Shown: positions 49,489-58,097, numbered from the stretch's first letter. The stretch is DNA of 64,000 bases from an uncultured Eubacteriales bacterium (GCA_900545405.1 UQYT01000002.1:1-64000), one strand, 5' to 3'. Numbers and translations: made by a program. Notes: a model not told the origin generated them from the sequence alone.

Positions 49489-50797
49489 TATACTCCACGA
49501 GACCGAAAGCCTCTGCCCCGTCTGCCTCAAGAAAATACCCGCCCGGTACGAGCGGATAGACGGCAGGGCGTATATGATAAAGGAGTGCCCGGAGCACGGC
49601 GAATTCAAGGTGCTGTTCTGGCGCGACGCGGACATGTACGAGAGCTGGATGCGCCAGGGCGTGCACGCCCCCGCGCGCGACCACGGCCGCCCGGAAAAGC
49701 GCGGCTGCCCCTTCGACTGCGGGCTCTGCGACGAGCACCGCAGCGGCACCTGCACCAGCATCCTCGAGATAACCTACCGCTGCAACATGAACTGCAACAT
49801 CTGCTTCGCGGACGCGAACGCGGAGAAGTTCGAGCCGGACATGGCGCAGATACGAAAGATGTACGCCGCGGCGCTCGGCTCTAACCGCTATTGCAGCGTG
49901 CAGCTCTCCGGCGGCGAGCCCACCGTCCGCGACGACCTGCCCGAGATAGTGCGCCTCGGCAAGGAGATGGGCGTCGCCCATCTCCAGGTCAACACCAACG
50001 GCATACGCATAGCCCGGGAGCCGGAGTTCCTGGAGCGGCTGCGCGACGCGGGGCTCGACCTCATATACCTCCAGTTCGACGGCCTGGACGACGGCATATA
50101 CCGCACCATCCGCGGCCGGGAGATGCTGGACATCAAGCTCAAGGCCATTGAAAACTGCGAGAAGGCGGGTGTGGGCATCCTCCTGGTGCCGGTGGTCATC
50201 CCCGGCGTGAATCTTCACCGCCTGGGCGAGATCGTGCGCTTTGCGAAGGGGCACATCCCGACGATAAAGGGCATACACTTCCAGCCTGTGAGCTATTTCG
50301 GCCGTTTCCCCGGCAAGACTCCGCCGGACGAGAGCCGCTGCGGCCTCTCCGACGTCATCCACGCCCTGTGCGAGCAGTGCCCGGACGAGCTCAAGCTGGA
50401 GCACTTCGTTCCGCGCAAGCAGTTTGACCCGCACTGCGACTTTTCGAGCACCTATTTCCTCTCCGAGGACGGCCGCCTCGTGGCCACCAGCCGCTTCGAC
50501 CAGAACGACGCGGACACGGAGCAGACGGATTTTGTGGAAAAGACGAACAAATACACGGTCAAGCGCTGGCGCTTCCAGCCCGGGCACGAGAAGACCACGC
50601 CGCTGCTGCGCTTTGCGGAGCGGACGCTGACGCACTCCTTCTGCATCTCGGGCATGGGCTTCCAGGACGTGTGGAACATAGACCTGGGCCGCCTCCACGG
50701 CTGCTGCGTGCACATGATAACGGGCGAGGGCGAGATCGTGCCCTTCTGCGCCTTCCACCTCACCAGCGCGAGCGGCGAGAGGCTGTATTCAAACTAG
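49481..50797 (+). CDS. Radical SAM protein of the TrsS-like type (cluster A, second)
   Basis: 438 residues. C12/C15/C36 form the CPVC..CPEHG module, C76/C80/C83 the GCPFDCGLC motif, and C101/C105/C108 the radical SAM cluster CNMNCNIC. SGGEPTVRDDL and LQVNTNGIRI follow. The middle carries the diagnostic HFQPVSYFGRF, and the C-terminus ends LHGCCVHMITGEGE then FCAFHLTSASGERLY. By motif layout it fits what I recall as TrsS-type radical SAM (seleno)proteins; no in-frame UGA is needed here, so the cysteine form is encoded. Function unknown. A homologue with the same layout is at 55653. Confidence 0.86.
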   Translation: MSDILHETESLCPVCLKKIPARYERIDGRAYMIKECPEHGEFKVLFWRDADMYESWMRQGVHAPARDHGRPEKRGCPFDCGLCDEHRSGTCTSILEITYRCNMNCNICFADANAEKFEPDMAQIRKMYAAALGSNRYCSVQLSGGEPTVRDDLPEIVRLGKEMGVAHLQVNTNGIRIAREPEFLERLRDAGLDLIYLQFDGLDDGIYRTIRGREMLDIKLKAIENCEKAGVGILLVPVVIPGVNLHRLGEIVRFAKGHIPTIKGIHFQPVSYFGRFPGKTPPDESRCGLSDVIHALCEQCPDELKLEHFVPRKQFDPHCDFSSTYFLSEDGRLVATSRFDQNDADTEQTDFVEKTNKYTVKRWRFQPGHEKTTPLLRFAERTLTHSFCISGMGFQDVWNIDLGRLHGCCVHMITGEGEIVPFCAFHLTSASGERLYSN

Positions 50798-50806
50798 GAG
50801 GACGGC

Positions 50807-51004
50807 ATGAAGCTCACGATAGAACGCAAGACGACGGTGGGCCAGGCCCTTGCGGCCGAGCCGAGGCTCTACGGCGCGCTGCTCTCGCTCGGGCTCTGCT
50901 GCGTGGACGAGAACACCGTCATGTGGACGATGGAGCAGCTGGCGGAGGAGGTCGGCGTGGACGCCGACGGGCTCTGTGCGGCGCTCAACAGTAAGCAGCC
51001 ATGA
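50807..51004 (+). CDS. DUF1858 small redox-disulfide domain protein
   Basis: 65 residues. Layout TTVGQALAAEPRLYGALLSLGLCCVDENTVMWTMEQLAEEVGVD fits DUF1858 (hybrid-cluster-protein-associated disulfide domain), in which a CxxC-type pair acts as a thiol switch. Here the pair is adjacent, CC at residues 31-32, preceded by the usual LGLCC turn. AGGAGG lies just upstream and its stop overlaps the sirtuin start (ATGA). It could deliver electrons or sulfur/selenium to the radical SAM partners (inference). Confidence 0.82.
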   Translation: MKLTIERKTTVGQALAAEPRLYGALLSLGLCCVDENTVMWTMEQLAEEVGVDADGLCAALNSKQP

Positions 51005-51777
51005 CGGAAAACGAGCGCAAGTGCCTCGAGGTCAGCCGGATGCTGCTCTCGGCGGAGCACGCCGTGTTCTTCGGCGGCGCCGGGGTATCCACGGACAGCG
51101 GGCTGGCCGATTTCCGCAGCGCAAAGGGCGGGCTCTACAACCAGCCCAGCGGCTACGGCGTCTCGCCCGAGGAGATTCTCACCCCCGCCTTTTACGAGGC
51201 GCACCCCGCGGAATTTTTCGACTACTACCGCACAAAGCTGCTCAACCTCGCCGCGCCGCCCAACAGCGTCCACCGCATCCTCGCGGAGCTGGAGGCGCGG
51301 GGGCTCATAAAGTGCGTCATCACCCAGAACGCGGACAACCTGCACCAGCGCGCGGGGAGCCGGAACGTCATAGACATCCACGGCAACGTCTACATCAACA
51401 CCTGCCCCGGCTGCGGAAAGCGCTTTCCGCCCGAGGCGGTGGCCGACTGCGAGGGAGTGCCCCGCTGCGACGTGTGCGGCGGCATCATCCGCCCCGGCAT
51501 CCTGCTCTTCGGCGAGATCCCGGACATGCACCTCATCATGGCCGCCATCCGAGAGCTCAAAAGCGCGGACCTGCTAATAATCGGCGGCACCTCCCTCAAG
51601 GTCAGCAGCGCGCCGCGCCTGCTCGACCGCTTCCGCGGGCGCATGGTCATAATAAACGACGAGCCCACGCCCTTTGACGGCAGGGCCGATGTTGTGATAC
51701 GCTGGCGAATAGCCGAGGCCTTTGAATGCATTCGGCAGGGCCTTCAGAAAGGAGACACAACCGATGGCAAAGACTAA
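51001..51777 (+). CDS. NAD-dependent protein deacylase (sirtuin)
   Basis: 258 residues. Sirtuin motifs are complete: FFGGAGVSTDSGLADFRS (NAD site, with Leu-Ala in place of the common Ile-Pro), ITQNADNLHQRAG, catalytic His in VIDIHGNVY, the zinc site CPGC..C..CDVC, and PGILLFGEIPD. It removes acyl groups from lysines using NAD. Placement inside a tight operon, overlapping DUF1858 by four bases and the CobW-like gene by fourteen, next to an adenylate-forming CoA ligase suggests control of an acyl-sensitive enzyme, perhaps that ligase (inference). Confidence 0.92.
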   Translation: MTENERKCLEVSRMLLSAEHAVFFGGAGVSTDSGLADFRSAKGGLYNQPSGYGVSPEEILTPAFYEAHPAEFFDYYRTKLLNLAAPPNSVHRILAELEARGLIKCVITQNADNLHQRAGSRNVIDIHGNVYINTCPGCGKRFPPEAVADCEGVPRCDVCGGIIRPGILLFGEIPDMHLIMAAIRELKSADLLIIGGTSLKVSSAPRLLDRFRGRMVIINDEPTPFDGRADVVIRWRIAEAFECIRQGLQKGDTTDGKD

Positions 51778-52882
51778 ATACATGGTGACGAGCGGCTTCC
51801 TCGGCGCGGGCAAGACCACGTCGATGCTCGCCTTTGCGCGCTCCATCAACGCGCGCTGGGGCAAGGCCGCGATCCTCGCCAACGACCTCGGCGCGAGCAA
51901 CATCGTGGACGCGGACTTCACCGCGACCAGCGATGTGCTCACCACCAGCATCGCGGGCAACTGCATCTGCTACCAGCACGAGAACCTCGTGGACAAGCTC
52001 CGCCAGCTCGTGGCAGGCGGGGCGACCGTGATCTTTTCCGACATCCCCGGCTGCGGCATCGGCGCGCTGGACCACGTCTACCTCCAGCTCGCGGAGCGCG
52101 AGGGTGAGGAGTTTGAGCTCATGCCCTTCACCTGCATCGTGGACCCGGAGCGGCTGCGCATGCTCATGGAGGGCGAGGGCGATCTGAACCTGCCCGCGGA
52201 GATGCGCTTTCTGCTGGACGCCCAGATGGCCGAGGCGGACCTCATCGTCCTCAACAAGGTCGACCTCCTGAGCAGCGCCGAGGTGGAAAAGCGCCTGGCG
52301 CTCATCCGCACGCTGCACCCGGACACGCCCGTCATGACCATGTCCGCCCGCACGGGCGAGGGTGTGGACGCCGTCGTGGACTACCTCATGACCCACGAGG
52401 CGGCGGCCGAGCACCGCGAGATCGGCTACGGCTCCGAGGCCTTCATGGCGGCCGAGCGGCTGCTGAGCTGGTATAACCGCCGCGTGTTCCTGGAGCAGCG
52501 CGAGGATCGGAACCTCGACTTCAACGCCGTGCTCGGCGACATCTTCGAGGAGATACGCTCCGGGCTGAAGGCCAAGGGCGGCAACGTGCCGCACCTGAAG
52601 ATGTTCGCCTCCGGCGTGGGCGAAGACTTCTTCAAGGCCAGCCTCATCGGCGTGGACTACCCCGTCGAGTACGACCACAAACTGGCCGCCGAGTACAGCG
52701 CGCTCTCCGTAATCATAAACGCCCGCGCCGCGGCAGAGTCCGAGGCCGTGGCCGCCGCGGTGGACGACGCGCTGGACGCCATTGCGCAGAGGTACGCCCT
52801 GCGCGAGCGCACCTTCTTCCTGGAGAACTTCGGCATGATGGAGGAGGGCCGCGGCAACGGCGGCCGTGCCTCCAGATATTGA
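51764..52882 (+). CDS. CobW-like P-loop GTPase (putative metal or cofactor chaperone)
   Basis: 372 residues, G3E/CobW-HypB-like. P-loop TSGFLGAGKTTSML at 9-22, switch Asp in IFSDIPGCGIGALD, base recognition NKVDLLSS near residue 165. A GNCICYQ segment near residue 65 replaces the GCxCC metal motif typical of COG0523 proteins. The C-terminal 150 residues differ from the usual CobW C-domain. Likely role: nucleotide-driven insertion of a metal or cofactor into a target in this pathway (inference). The start is the ATG after GGAGAC, overlapping the sirtuin end. Confidence 0.84.
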   Translation: MAKTKYMVTSGFLGAGKTTSMLAFARSINARWGKAAILANDLGASNIVDADFTATSDVLTTSIAGNCICYQHENLVDKLRQLVAGGATVIFSDIPGCGIGALDHVYLQLAEREGEEFELMPFTCIVDPERLRMLMEGEGDLNLPAEMRFLLDAQMAEADLIVLNKVDLLSSAEVEKRLALIRTLHPDTPVMTMSARTGEGVDAVVDYLMTHEAAAEHREIGYGSEAFMAAERLLSWYNRRVFLEQREDRNLDFNAVLGDIFEEIRSGLKAKGGNVPHLKMFASGVGEDFFKASLIGVDYPVEYDHKLAAEYSALSVIINARAAAESEAVAAAVDDALDAIAQRYALRERTFFLENFGMMEEGRGNGGRASRY

Positions 52883-52902
52883 GCCGCGAGGGGTGACGGC
52901 CA

Positions 52903-53616
52903 ATGGCTGAGGCAATGCTGGACGTCTTTGCAAGGCGGAAGGATCGCTTCCGCATGCTTGAGGAGGGGACATATGCCGCGGGCTGGCGCGGCGGGGAGCT
53001 CAAGCTGCTCGAGGTCGGCTGCGCCGCGGGCGACGCGGCGGCGCACCTGGTCTCGACCCTGCCGGTCACGGTGACGGGCGTGGACCAGGACCCGGAGCTC
53101 ATAGCCCGGGCCGCGGAAAAGTACGCCGCCCTCTCGGAGCGCTGCCGCTTTCTCTGCGCCGACGCCCGGGCGCTGCCGTTCAGGAACGGGAGCTTCGACG
53201 GGGCCTACAGCGAGGCGGCGTTCTCGGTAATACCGGACAAGGAGGCCGCCGCGCGGGAATACGCGCGGGTGCTCCGCCCGGGCGGGAGGCTGCTCATAAA
53301 CGACTTCTGCGCCCGCTCCGAGCCTTACCCGGAGCTGCGCGCGCAGGTCTCGAAGATACCCTGCTTTGCCGGGGTGCAGACCATTCCGGAATACGAGCGC
53401 ATCCTCCGCGGGGCGGGCCTCGAGCTCGTCAGTGCGGACGAGGACTATTCGGAGTTCATGCGCATAATCCTGCACGTGAGCCGCGAATACGGCGTCGGCC
53501 CCGGCGAGACGGGCGGCTATCTCGCGCAGACCTTCGGCTCCGCCCCGGCGGACAGCGGATTTTTCAAGTCCGCGCGGATGAGCTACTGCCAGCTGATATT
53601 GGAAAAACCAGAGTAA
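52903..53616 (+). CDS. Class I SAM-dependent methyltransferase (cluster A)
   Basis: 237 residues, methyltransferase-11 type. SAM loop LLEVGCAAGDAAAHL near residue 38, acidic ribose ligand in VTGVDQDPEL, then DARALPFRNGSFDGAYSE and EYARVLRPGGRLLI. The C-terminal half includes a PCFAGVQTIPEYERIL lid. Substrate unknown. It closes the seven-gene operon and is the counterpart of the shorter methyltransferase at 57348; in the family naming I recall it would be TrsM-like. A terminator follows immediately. Confidence 0.86.
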   Translation: MAEAMLDVFARRKDRFRMLEEGTYAAGWRGGELKLLEVGCAAGDAAAHLVSTLPVTVTGVDQDPELIARAAEKYAALSERCRFLCADARALPFRNGSFDGAYSEAAFSVIPDKEAAAREYARVLRPGGRLLINDFCARSEPYPELRAQVSKIPCFAGVQTIPEYERILRGAGLELVSADEDYSEFMRIILHVSREYGVGPGETGGYLAQTFGSAPADSGFFKSARMSYCQLILEKPE

Positions 53617-53617
53617 A

Positions 53618-53663
53618 AAAGTACCGGTTTCTGCCGCAAAATGAGAGGGAACCGGTACTTTTT
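53618..53663 (+). terminator. Terminator of cluster A operon
   Basis: 12-base stem AAAGTACCGGTT/AACCGGTACTTT (53618-53629 with 53650-53661) with a 20-base loop, then TTCG. Confidence 0.72.
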
Positions 53664-53752
53664 CGTATATTTTCCAAAACATTTTTATATCTTCTTTACA
53701 CGGCGGTGCGCATAGGGTATGATGTAGCCGGAACTACACTTGGGAGGTCGAT

Positions 53753-54403
53753 ATGGTAATTGCGCTCTCTGCCGCCCTTGCGGCGGCATCTGTTACGCAC
53801 CTGGCGGCCTGCGGCCTTGGAAAGAGCAGACTGCGTTACTCCACCAAGCTGCTGCTCATGCCGCTCGTCGCCGCGCTCTACTGCGCGCTGGTAGATCGCC
53901 CGGCGCCGGCCGTGCTGGCCGCGATGTTCTGCGGCTGGGTCGGCGACTTCTTCATGATCTACAAGCACAAGGACGCCTTCCTCGCCGCGGGCATGGCCGC
54001 CTTCGGCGTCGGGCACATCCTCTATGTAGCCCACATCGGCGTCATCGCCGCCGCGGCCGAGCCCCGGCTCTTCACGGCCCTCGCCGCCACGCTGGTGCCC
54101 GGCGCGGTCGCCATCGTGATCTTCGCCGTGCTCCGCCGCCGCATCCCGAAGCAGCTCCGGCTTCCGGGCCTGCTCTACGGCCTGCTGCTCGCCTCGCTCG
54201 GCTCCGCCGCGTTCATCGCGCTGCGCGCGGGCGCGCCCGGCGGCGCCTACCTGCTCGCGGGCGGCTGCCTCTTCCTCTGCTCGGACGGTATCCTCTCCTT
54301 CGAGACCTTCCGCGACGGCGACAGCAACGCCGCCGACGTGGCCGTCATGCTCACCTACATAGCCGCCCAGACCCTGCTGGCCATAGGCTTTTCCATGGGC
54401 TGA
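53753..54403 (+). CDS. YhhN/TMEM86 family membrane protein (lysoplasmalogenase-like)
   Basis: 216 residues, eight or so transmembrane helices. The conserved polar residues of the family appear in order: a KLLLMPL helix, FCGWVGDFFMI, FGVGHILYV, CLFLCSDGILSFETF and YIAAQTLLAIGFS. Family members hydrolyse the vinyl-ether bond of lysoplasmalogens, and anaerobic Clostridia make plasmalogens, so the assignment is plausible. It lies between the two radical SAM clusters with its own ribosome binding site (GGGAGG) and terminator and may be unrelated to them. Confidence 0.85.
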   Translation: MVIALSAALAAASVTHLAACGLGKSRLRYSTKLLLMPLVAALYCALVDRPAPAVLAAMFCGWVGDFFMIYKHKDAFLAAGMAAFGVGHILYVAHIGVIAAAAEPRLFTALAATLVPGAVAIVIFAVLRRRIPKQLRLPGLLYGLLLASLGSAAFIALRAGAPGGAYLLAGGCLFLCSDGILSFETFRDGDSNAADVAVMLTYIAAQTLLAIGFSMG

Positions 54404-54411
54404 AACACCGT

Positions 54412-54446
54412 GCGCGGCGTCTGAAAAAGACGCCGCGCGCTTTTTT
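54412..54446 (+). terminator. Terminator of the YhhN-like gene
   Basis: 11-base stem GCGCGGCGTCT/AGACGCCGCGC followed by GCTTTTTT, between convergent genes. Confidence 0.87.
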
Positions 54447-55656
54447 ATGCCGTAATTGTGATCGAGCGCTTTCCGGCGCAACAGCCTCGGAAGCCGGGCG
54501 CGGCGGGGCGCACAACGGCATTGATGCCGAGCGCGGGATACAGCTCTCGCGCCGCGGCCTCCAGCTCCACGGCTGAAACGCTGCCCACGGCGTCGAGGCG
54601 GAGCGTCTCGCCGTCAAAGCCCGCCGCGTAGTCGATGAGGCCGGGCAGGGGAAAGAGCGCGCTGTCGAGCTCCGCGATGTCGGGCATCTCACGCGCGCGC
54701 CGGACCGTGTCCAGCCGCCGCGTGACGCCGCCGCAGGGGCATTTCCCGGCCAGAAAGCGCGTGTGGTCGCCGGTTTTGTAGCGTATGAGCGGCATGGCCT
54801 GCATGTCCACGGTGGTGATGACGAGCTCGCCGAACTCCCCGTCCGGCAGCGTCTCGCCCGAGGGCGAGACTATCTCCGCGATGACGTGGTTTTCCCGCAG
54901 GTGCATGCCCTCGTGCGCCGGGCAGGTCACCGCCCCGCCGAGGCACATCTCCCGCGAGCCGTAGTGCGGGAAGAGCCGGGAGCCGAGCAGCCGCTCAAGC
55001 TCGCGCACCACCCCCGCGGGGCAGGCGTCGCCGGAGACGAGCGCGCGGCGGAGGCTCCCCGGGGCGCCCATCCAGCGGAGGAGCCCCAGCAGCGGCACGG
55101 GCATGCCGATGTACGCCTCCGGGCGCTCTGCCCCGAGCATTTCCGCCTGCTCCGCCAGCGTGCGGCCGAAGCCGAGCCTCACGGCCCGCGCGCCGAGGCT
55201 CTTCACGGCCCGGCAGATGAGCTCGCCCAGGCCGTCCGGGCCCGAGAAGGGCATGGCGACGGCCACTCCCTCGCCCGGGGAGACGAACTCGCCTATGCCC
55301 GCGGCAAAAAAGCCGACGGTGTGCGCGATATCCCGCTCGGTGTAGAATATCCGCTTGGACGGCCCGGTCGTGCCGCTCGTCGCGCCGGAGATGATGCGGC
55401 TCACCTCGGCCTGCGAGGTCAGCAGCAGCCCCGGCGCGTTTTCCGCAAGCTGCTCCGGTGTGGTGAAGGGAAGGGCACCCAGCTCGTCGAGACTGCCCAG
55501 CCGCTCCGGCAGGCCCTTGTAGAAGCCGCCGCGCGCCTTCTCGCGCGCGAGCAGCTCGTTCAGGCGCCGGAGCTGAATATCCTCAAGCGTCTCACGGTCG
55601 AGGGTCGAAAGGCCCTCGACTTCGCATATCCAGTTTTCAAGCCTTGTCTTTCTCAT
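54445..55656 (-). CDS. Adenylate-forming ligase, phenylacetate-CoA ligase-like (cluster B)
   Basis: 403 residues, shorter than the cluster A ligase (448) but of the same type. P-loop SGATSGTTGPSKRIFYT near residue 90, FPHYGSREMCLGGAV near residue 215, and LIRYKTGDHTRF. CPCGGVTRRLDTVRRA near residue 315 begins the small C-terminal domain, which ends with a Cys pair (RGCCAGKRS). From memory it fits the DVU_1553 AMP-dependent CoA ligase family. Last gene of the minus-strand set; its start overlaps the radical SAM stop by four bases. Confidence 0.83.
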   Translation of the reverse strand: MRKTRLENWICEVEGLSTLDRETLEDIQLRRLNELLAREKARGGFYKGLPERLGSLDELGALPFTTPEQLAENAPGLLLTSQAEVSRIISGATSGTTGPSKRIFYTERDIAHTVGFFAAGIGEFVSPGEGVAVAMPFSGPDGLGELICRAVKSLGARAVRLGFGRTLAEQAEMLGAERPEAYIGMPVPLLGLLRWMGAPGSLRRALVSGDACPAGVVRELERLLGSRLFPHYGSREMCLGGAVTCPAHEGMHLRENHVIAEIVSPSGETLPDGEFGELVITTVDMQAMPLIRYKTGDHTRFLAGKCPCGGVTRRLDTVRRAREMPDIAELDSALFPLPGLIDYAAGFDGETLRLDAVGSVSAVELEAAARELYPALGINAVVRPAAPGFRGCCAGKRSITITA

Positions 55657-56936
55657 TTCCTGTACAGCGCGCGCCCGTCCCTCGCCGTGAGGTTGTAGGC
55701 GCAGAAGGGCACCATGCCGCGCTCGGCGTCGGCCTCGCAGATGTAGCAGCGGCGCAGCCGCTCGAGGTCCAGGCTGTCCGCGTCCATGAAGGCCATGCCG
55801 GAGACGGTGAAGGTGTTCTCAAGCGCCTCGCGCAGGAAGCGGTCGAAGCCGTCCTCCTCGGCGGCGGGCCCGGCCTCCGCGCCCCAGCGCCCGGCGACGA
55901 AGTCGCGGGCCTCGGAGCTCCTTTTGCAGCAGCAGGCGCTCTCCCGCCTCGGCAGGGCCTTCAGGCCGCCGCCGGGCAGCTTGCGGTAGCTCGCGTGGAA
56001 GCTGCACCAGGGGCTCTCCGCCCCGCCGCCGCTGAAGTCCGCGAACTTCATCGCGCCGCCTGTTTGCGCCTCGATCTCGCGTATGACGCGCGGAATGGTC
56101 AGCCGCGTCTCCGGTTCCGGCAGCTCGCAGCGGCCGAAGTAGCTCACCGGCTGAAAGTGCACGCCGCGCACAGCCTTGCCGCGCCCGAGCGCAAAGCGCA
56201 GTATGCCGCCTATCTCGTCCACGTTCACGCCCGGCACGAGCGTCGGCACGAGCACGACGGGCAGGCCCGCCGCGGCGCAGTTGTCTATGGCCCGGAGCTT
56301 TTCGGCGGCGAGGTCCCGGCCCCGCAGGCGCGCATATGTCTCCGGCCGCAGCCCGTCGAACTGCAAAAAGGCACAGGAGACCCCGGCCTCGCGCAGCTCT
56401 TCCGCATAGCCTGCCTCCGAGGCGAGGCGCAGCCCGTTGGTGTTGAGCTGGAAGAAGGTGAAGCCCCGCTCCCGGCCGAGACGCACTATCTCGGGCAGGT
56501 CGCCGCGCATGGTGGGCTCGCCGCCGGAGAGCTGGATGTTGAAGGGCCCGCCGCGGGCCATGAGCATGTCGTATAGCCGCGCTATCTCGTCGAGGCCGAG
56601 GCCGCCCTCCCCGCCGGCGGAGGCGAAGCAGACCGGGCAGCGGAGGTTGCAGCGGTGAGTGAGCTCGAGCAGGACGCAGCAGCCCTCGCTCTTGTGCCCG
56701 GCGCAGAGACCGCAGTTGTTCGGGCAGCCGTCGTCCGCCCCGCCCCCGGCGGGCGCGCCGCCCCAGGCGAGGTATTCCTCCGCGCCGCCCTCCCAGATAA
56801 GCGCGTCGAAAAGGCCGTGCTCGGGGCAGGTCTTGACGAGGTGCACAAACCCGTCCCCGGCCACGGCCTTCTCCGCGTCTATCGTCCTGAGACAGACGGG
56901 GCAGACGCTCTTTGTCCTTGCGAATGTCTCGTACAT
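55653..56936 (-). CDS. Radical SAM protein of the TrsS-like type (cluster B)
   Basis: 427 residues. Same layout as the protein at 49481: C12/C15/C37 module, GCPNNCGLC (C71/C75/C78), radical SAM cluster CNLRCPVC (C96/C100/C103), SGGEPTMRGDL, VHFQPVSYFGRC, and the C-terminal RRCYICEADAERG with FCAYNLTARDGRALY. A CCCK triple near residue 325 is additional. The start is the ATG overlapping the previous stop (TGATG). Further upstream in-frame codons belong to the neighbouring gene. Reaction unknown; the paired methyltransferase and ligase in both clusters imply a shared multi-step modification. Confidence 0.87.
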   Translation of the reverse strand: MYETFARTKSVCPVCLRTIDAEKAVAGDGFVHLVKTCPEHGLFDALIWEGGAEEYLAWGGAPAGGGADDGCPNNCGLCAGHKSEGCCVLLELTHRCNLRCPVCFASAGGEGGLGLDEIARLYDMLMARGGPFNIQLSGGEPTMRGDLPEIVRLGRERGFTFFQLNTNGLRLASEAGYAEELREAGVSCAFLQFDGLRPETYARLRGRDLAAEKLRAIDNCAAAGLPVVLVPTLVPGVNVDEIGGILRFALGRGKAVRGVHFQPVSYFGRCELPEPETRLTIPRVIREIEAQTGGAMKFADFSGGGAESPWCSFHASYRKLPGGGLKALPRRESACCCKRSSEARDFVAGRWGAEAGPAAEEDGFDRFLREALENTFTVSGMAFMDADSLDLERLRRCYICEADAERGMVPFCAYNLTARDGRALYRK

Positions 56937-57346
56937 CAGCAGAGCCCCCGGGCCTCGAGCAGCTCGACGCATTTGCCGTAGACCTCCTGCACCAGCGCGG
57001 GGCAGCGGCGCAGTTGATTGGACGGGTCGCCCGCCAGAATGCGGTCGCAGCTCTCGCCGCCGTATTCGGCCGTGCGCTCCCGGAACCAGTCGTGGAACTC
57101 CCGGAGCATCGCGTCGCGCTCCCGGCCGTCCAGGCCCTCGGAAAAATAGGCGAGGAAACAGGCCCCGCCGGTCAGCGCGCCGCAGGGTCCGCCGGAAAAA
57201 CCGATGCCCGCGTTGAGCCCGCCCATCGCGCGTATGAGCTCCGGGCAGTCCTTCCCCTCGGCGTCCAGCGCCAGCTGCATGAGTATCTGCGCGCAGAAAT
57301 AGCCCTTCCTCGAGAGCTCGAGCATCCTTCCAAACACGTCGTCCAT
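56936..57346 (-). CDS. C-GCAxxG-C-C family redox protein
   Basis: 136 residues. The family's spaced cysteines are present: CAQIL near residue 18, C34, GGPCGALTGGACFLA near residues 53-66, C100 and C114, with a terminal Cys. Such proteins are thought to bind a metal or act as thiol redox partners and recur near radical SAM and selenium-related genes. From memory this context matches the DVU_1555 family. It begins one base after the methyltransferase stop and its stop overlaps the radical SAM start, so it is tightly coupled. Confidence 0.85.
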   Translation of the reverse strand: MDDVFGRMLELSRKGYFCAQILMQLALDAEGKDCPELIRAMGGLNAGIGFSGGPCGALTGGACFLAYFSEGLDGRERDAMLREFHDWFRERTAEYGGESCDRILAGDPSNQLRRCPALVQEVYGKCVELLEARGLC

Positions 57347-57347
57347 T

Positions 57348-57875
57348 TTACCGCGCCTCCTTCCTGAATACCGCGCAGAGATAGCGGCAGTTCCGCGCTC
57401 CGTCGGGCGGGCATTCGGCCTCGCCGCGCCAGAGGGCGGCTATGTAATATCGCTTCCAGTCCTCCGTGACGTCTGTGAGCGCCTCCACCGCGAACCCGGC
57501 AGCCTCCGCGGCGCGGCGCAGCCGGGCCTCGCCGCCGGGGCAGATGTCGGAATAGAGCAGCGCACCGCCTGGCCTGAGCAGCCTCGCCGCCTCGCGGAGG
57601 GCCCCTTCCGGGTCGCCGGTGAGGAAAAACGCGCACTCGCTAAGCGCCGCGTCAAAGGAGGCGGCCTCAAAGCCGGACGACAGTATGTCGCCGAGCTCCA
57701 CGCCCTCCCCGGGCTCGAGGTCTATGCCAGTCGCGTCAAAGCCCAGGGCGCGCAGCCACCTGACCGTCTCGCCCGCGCCCGCGCCGAGGTCTATTATGCG
57801 GCAGGGCGGGGCGAGGCCCGCTAGCTCCACGAGCCGCAGCGCGGCGTCGGCGCCGCCGGGGTGCCGCTCCGTCAT
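57348..57875 (-). CDS. Class I SAM-dependent methyltransferase, short form (cluster B)
   Basis: 175 residues. SAM loop IIDLGAGAGETVRWL near residue 28, ATGIDLEPGEGVELGDI and LREAARLLRPGGALLYSDI. It lacks the C-terminal lid seen in the cluster A methyltransferase, so the substrate pocket may be completed by a partner. From memory it fits the DVU_1556 methyltransferase family. The start is the ATG overlapping the ribbon protein stop (ATGA). A longer in-frame upstream reading exists only on the other frame of that gene. Confidence 0.82.
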   Translation of the reverse strand: MTERHPGGADAALRLVELAGLAPPCRIIDLGAGAGETVRWLRALGFDATGIDLEPGEGVELGDILSSGFEAASFDAALSECAFFLTGDPEGALREAARLLRPGGALLYSDICPGGEARLRRAAEAAGFAVEALTDVTEDWKRYYIAALWRGEAECPPDGARNCRYLCAVFRKEAR

Positions 57876-58093
57876 TTGTCCTCGAGCACCTTCTCCACAG
57901 AGAGCACCTTGCCCATCGCCAGCTCCTCCGGCACGAACACAAAGCCGCACTTGGGGCAGACGGGCAGCTCCACGGGGAAGGCGTTGTCCAGATAGCCGAA
58001 CACGGCGTTGCCCTTCACCAGCGGGACGCCGCATTTGAGGCAGCGGTAGCGCCCGCCGGGGTCCACGGCGTAATAGCTCTTCTCCTCCGCCAT
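57872..58093 (-). CDS. 73-residue double-CxxC ribbon redox protein
   Basis: 73 residues. CLKC at 18-21 and CPKC at 46-49 form a rubredoxin or zinc-ribbon site; FVFVPEELAMGKVLSVEKVLEDK ends the protein. From memory this is the DVU_1557 redox protein family. It has a smaller relative at 37869. It starts four bases after the stop of the redox protein gene and overlaps the methyltransferase start. Confidence 0.85.
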   Translation of the reverse strand: MAEEKSYYAVDPGGRYRCLKCGVPLVKGNAVFGYLDNAFPVELPVCPKCGFVFVPEELAMGKVLSVEKVLEDK

Positions 58094-58097
58094 GGCC

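Noticed and set aside
49481..56936. Selenocysteine (in-frame UGA) in the TrsS-like proteins
   Set aside because: Relatives are reported to be selenoproteins in some species, but all expected positions here are cysteine codons, the ends match the family, and no SECIS-like element was needed.
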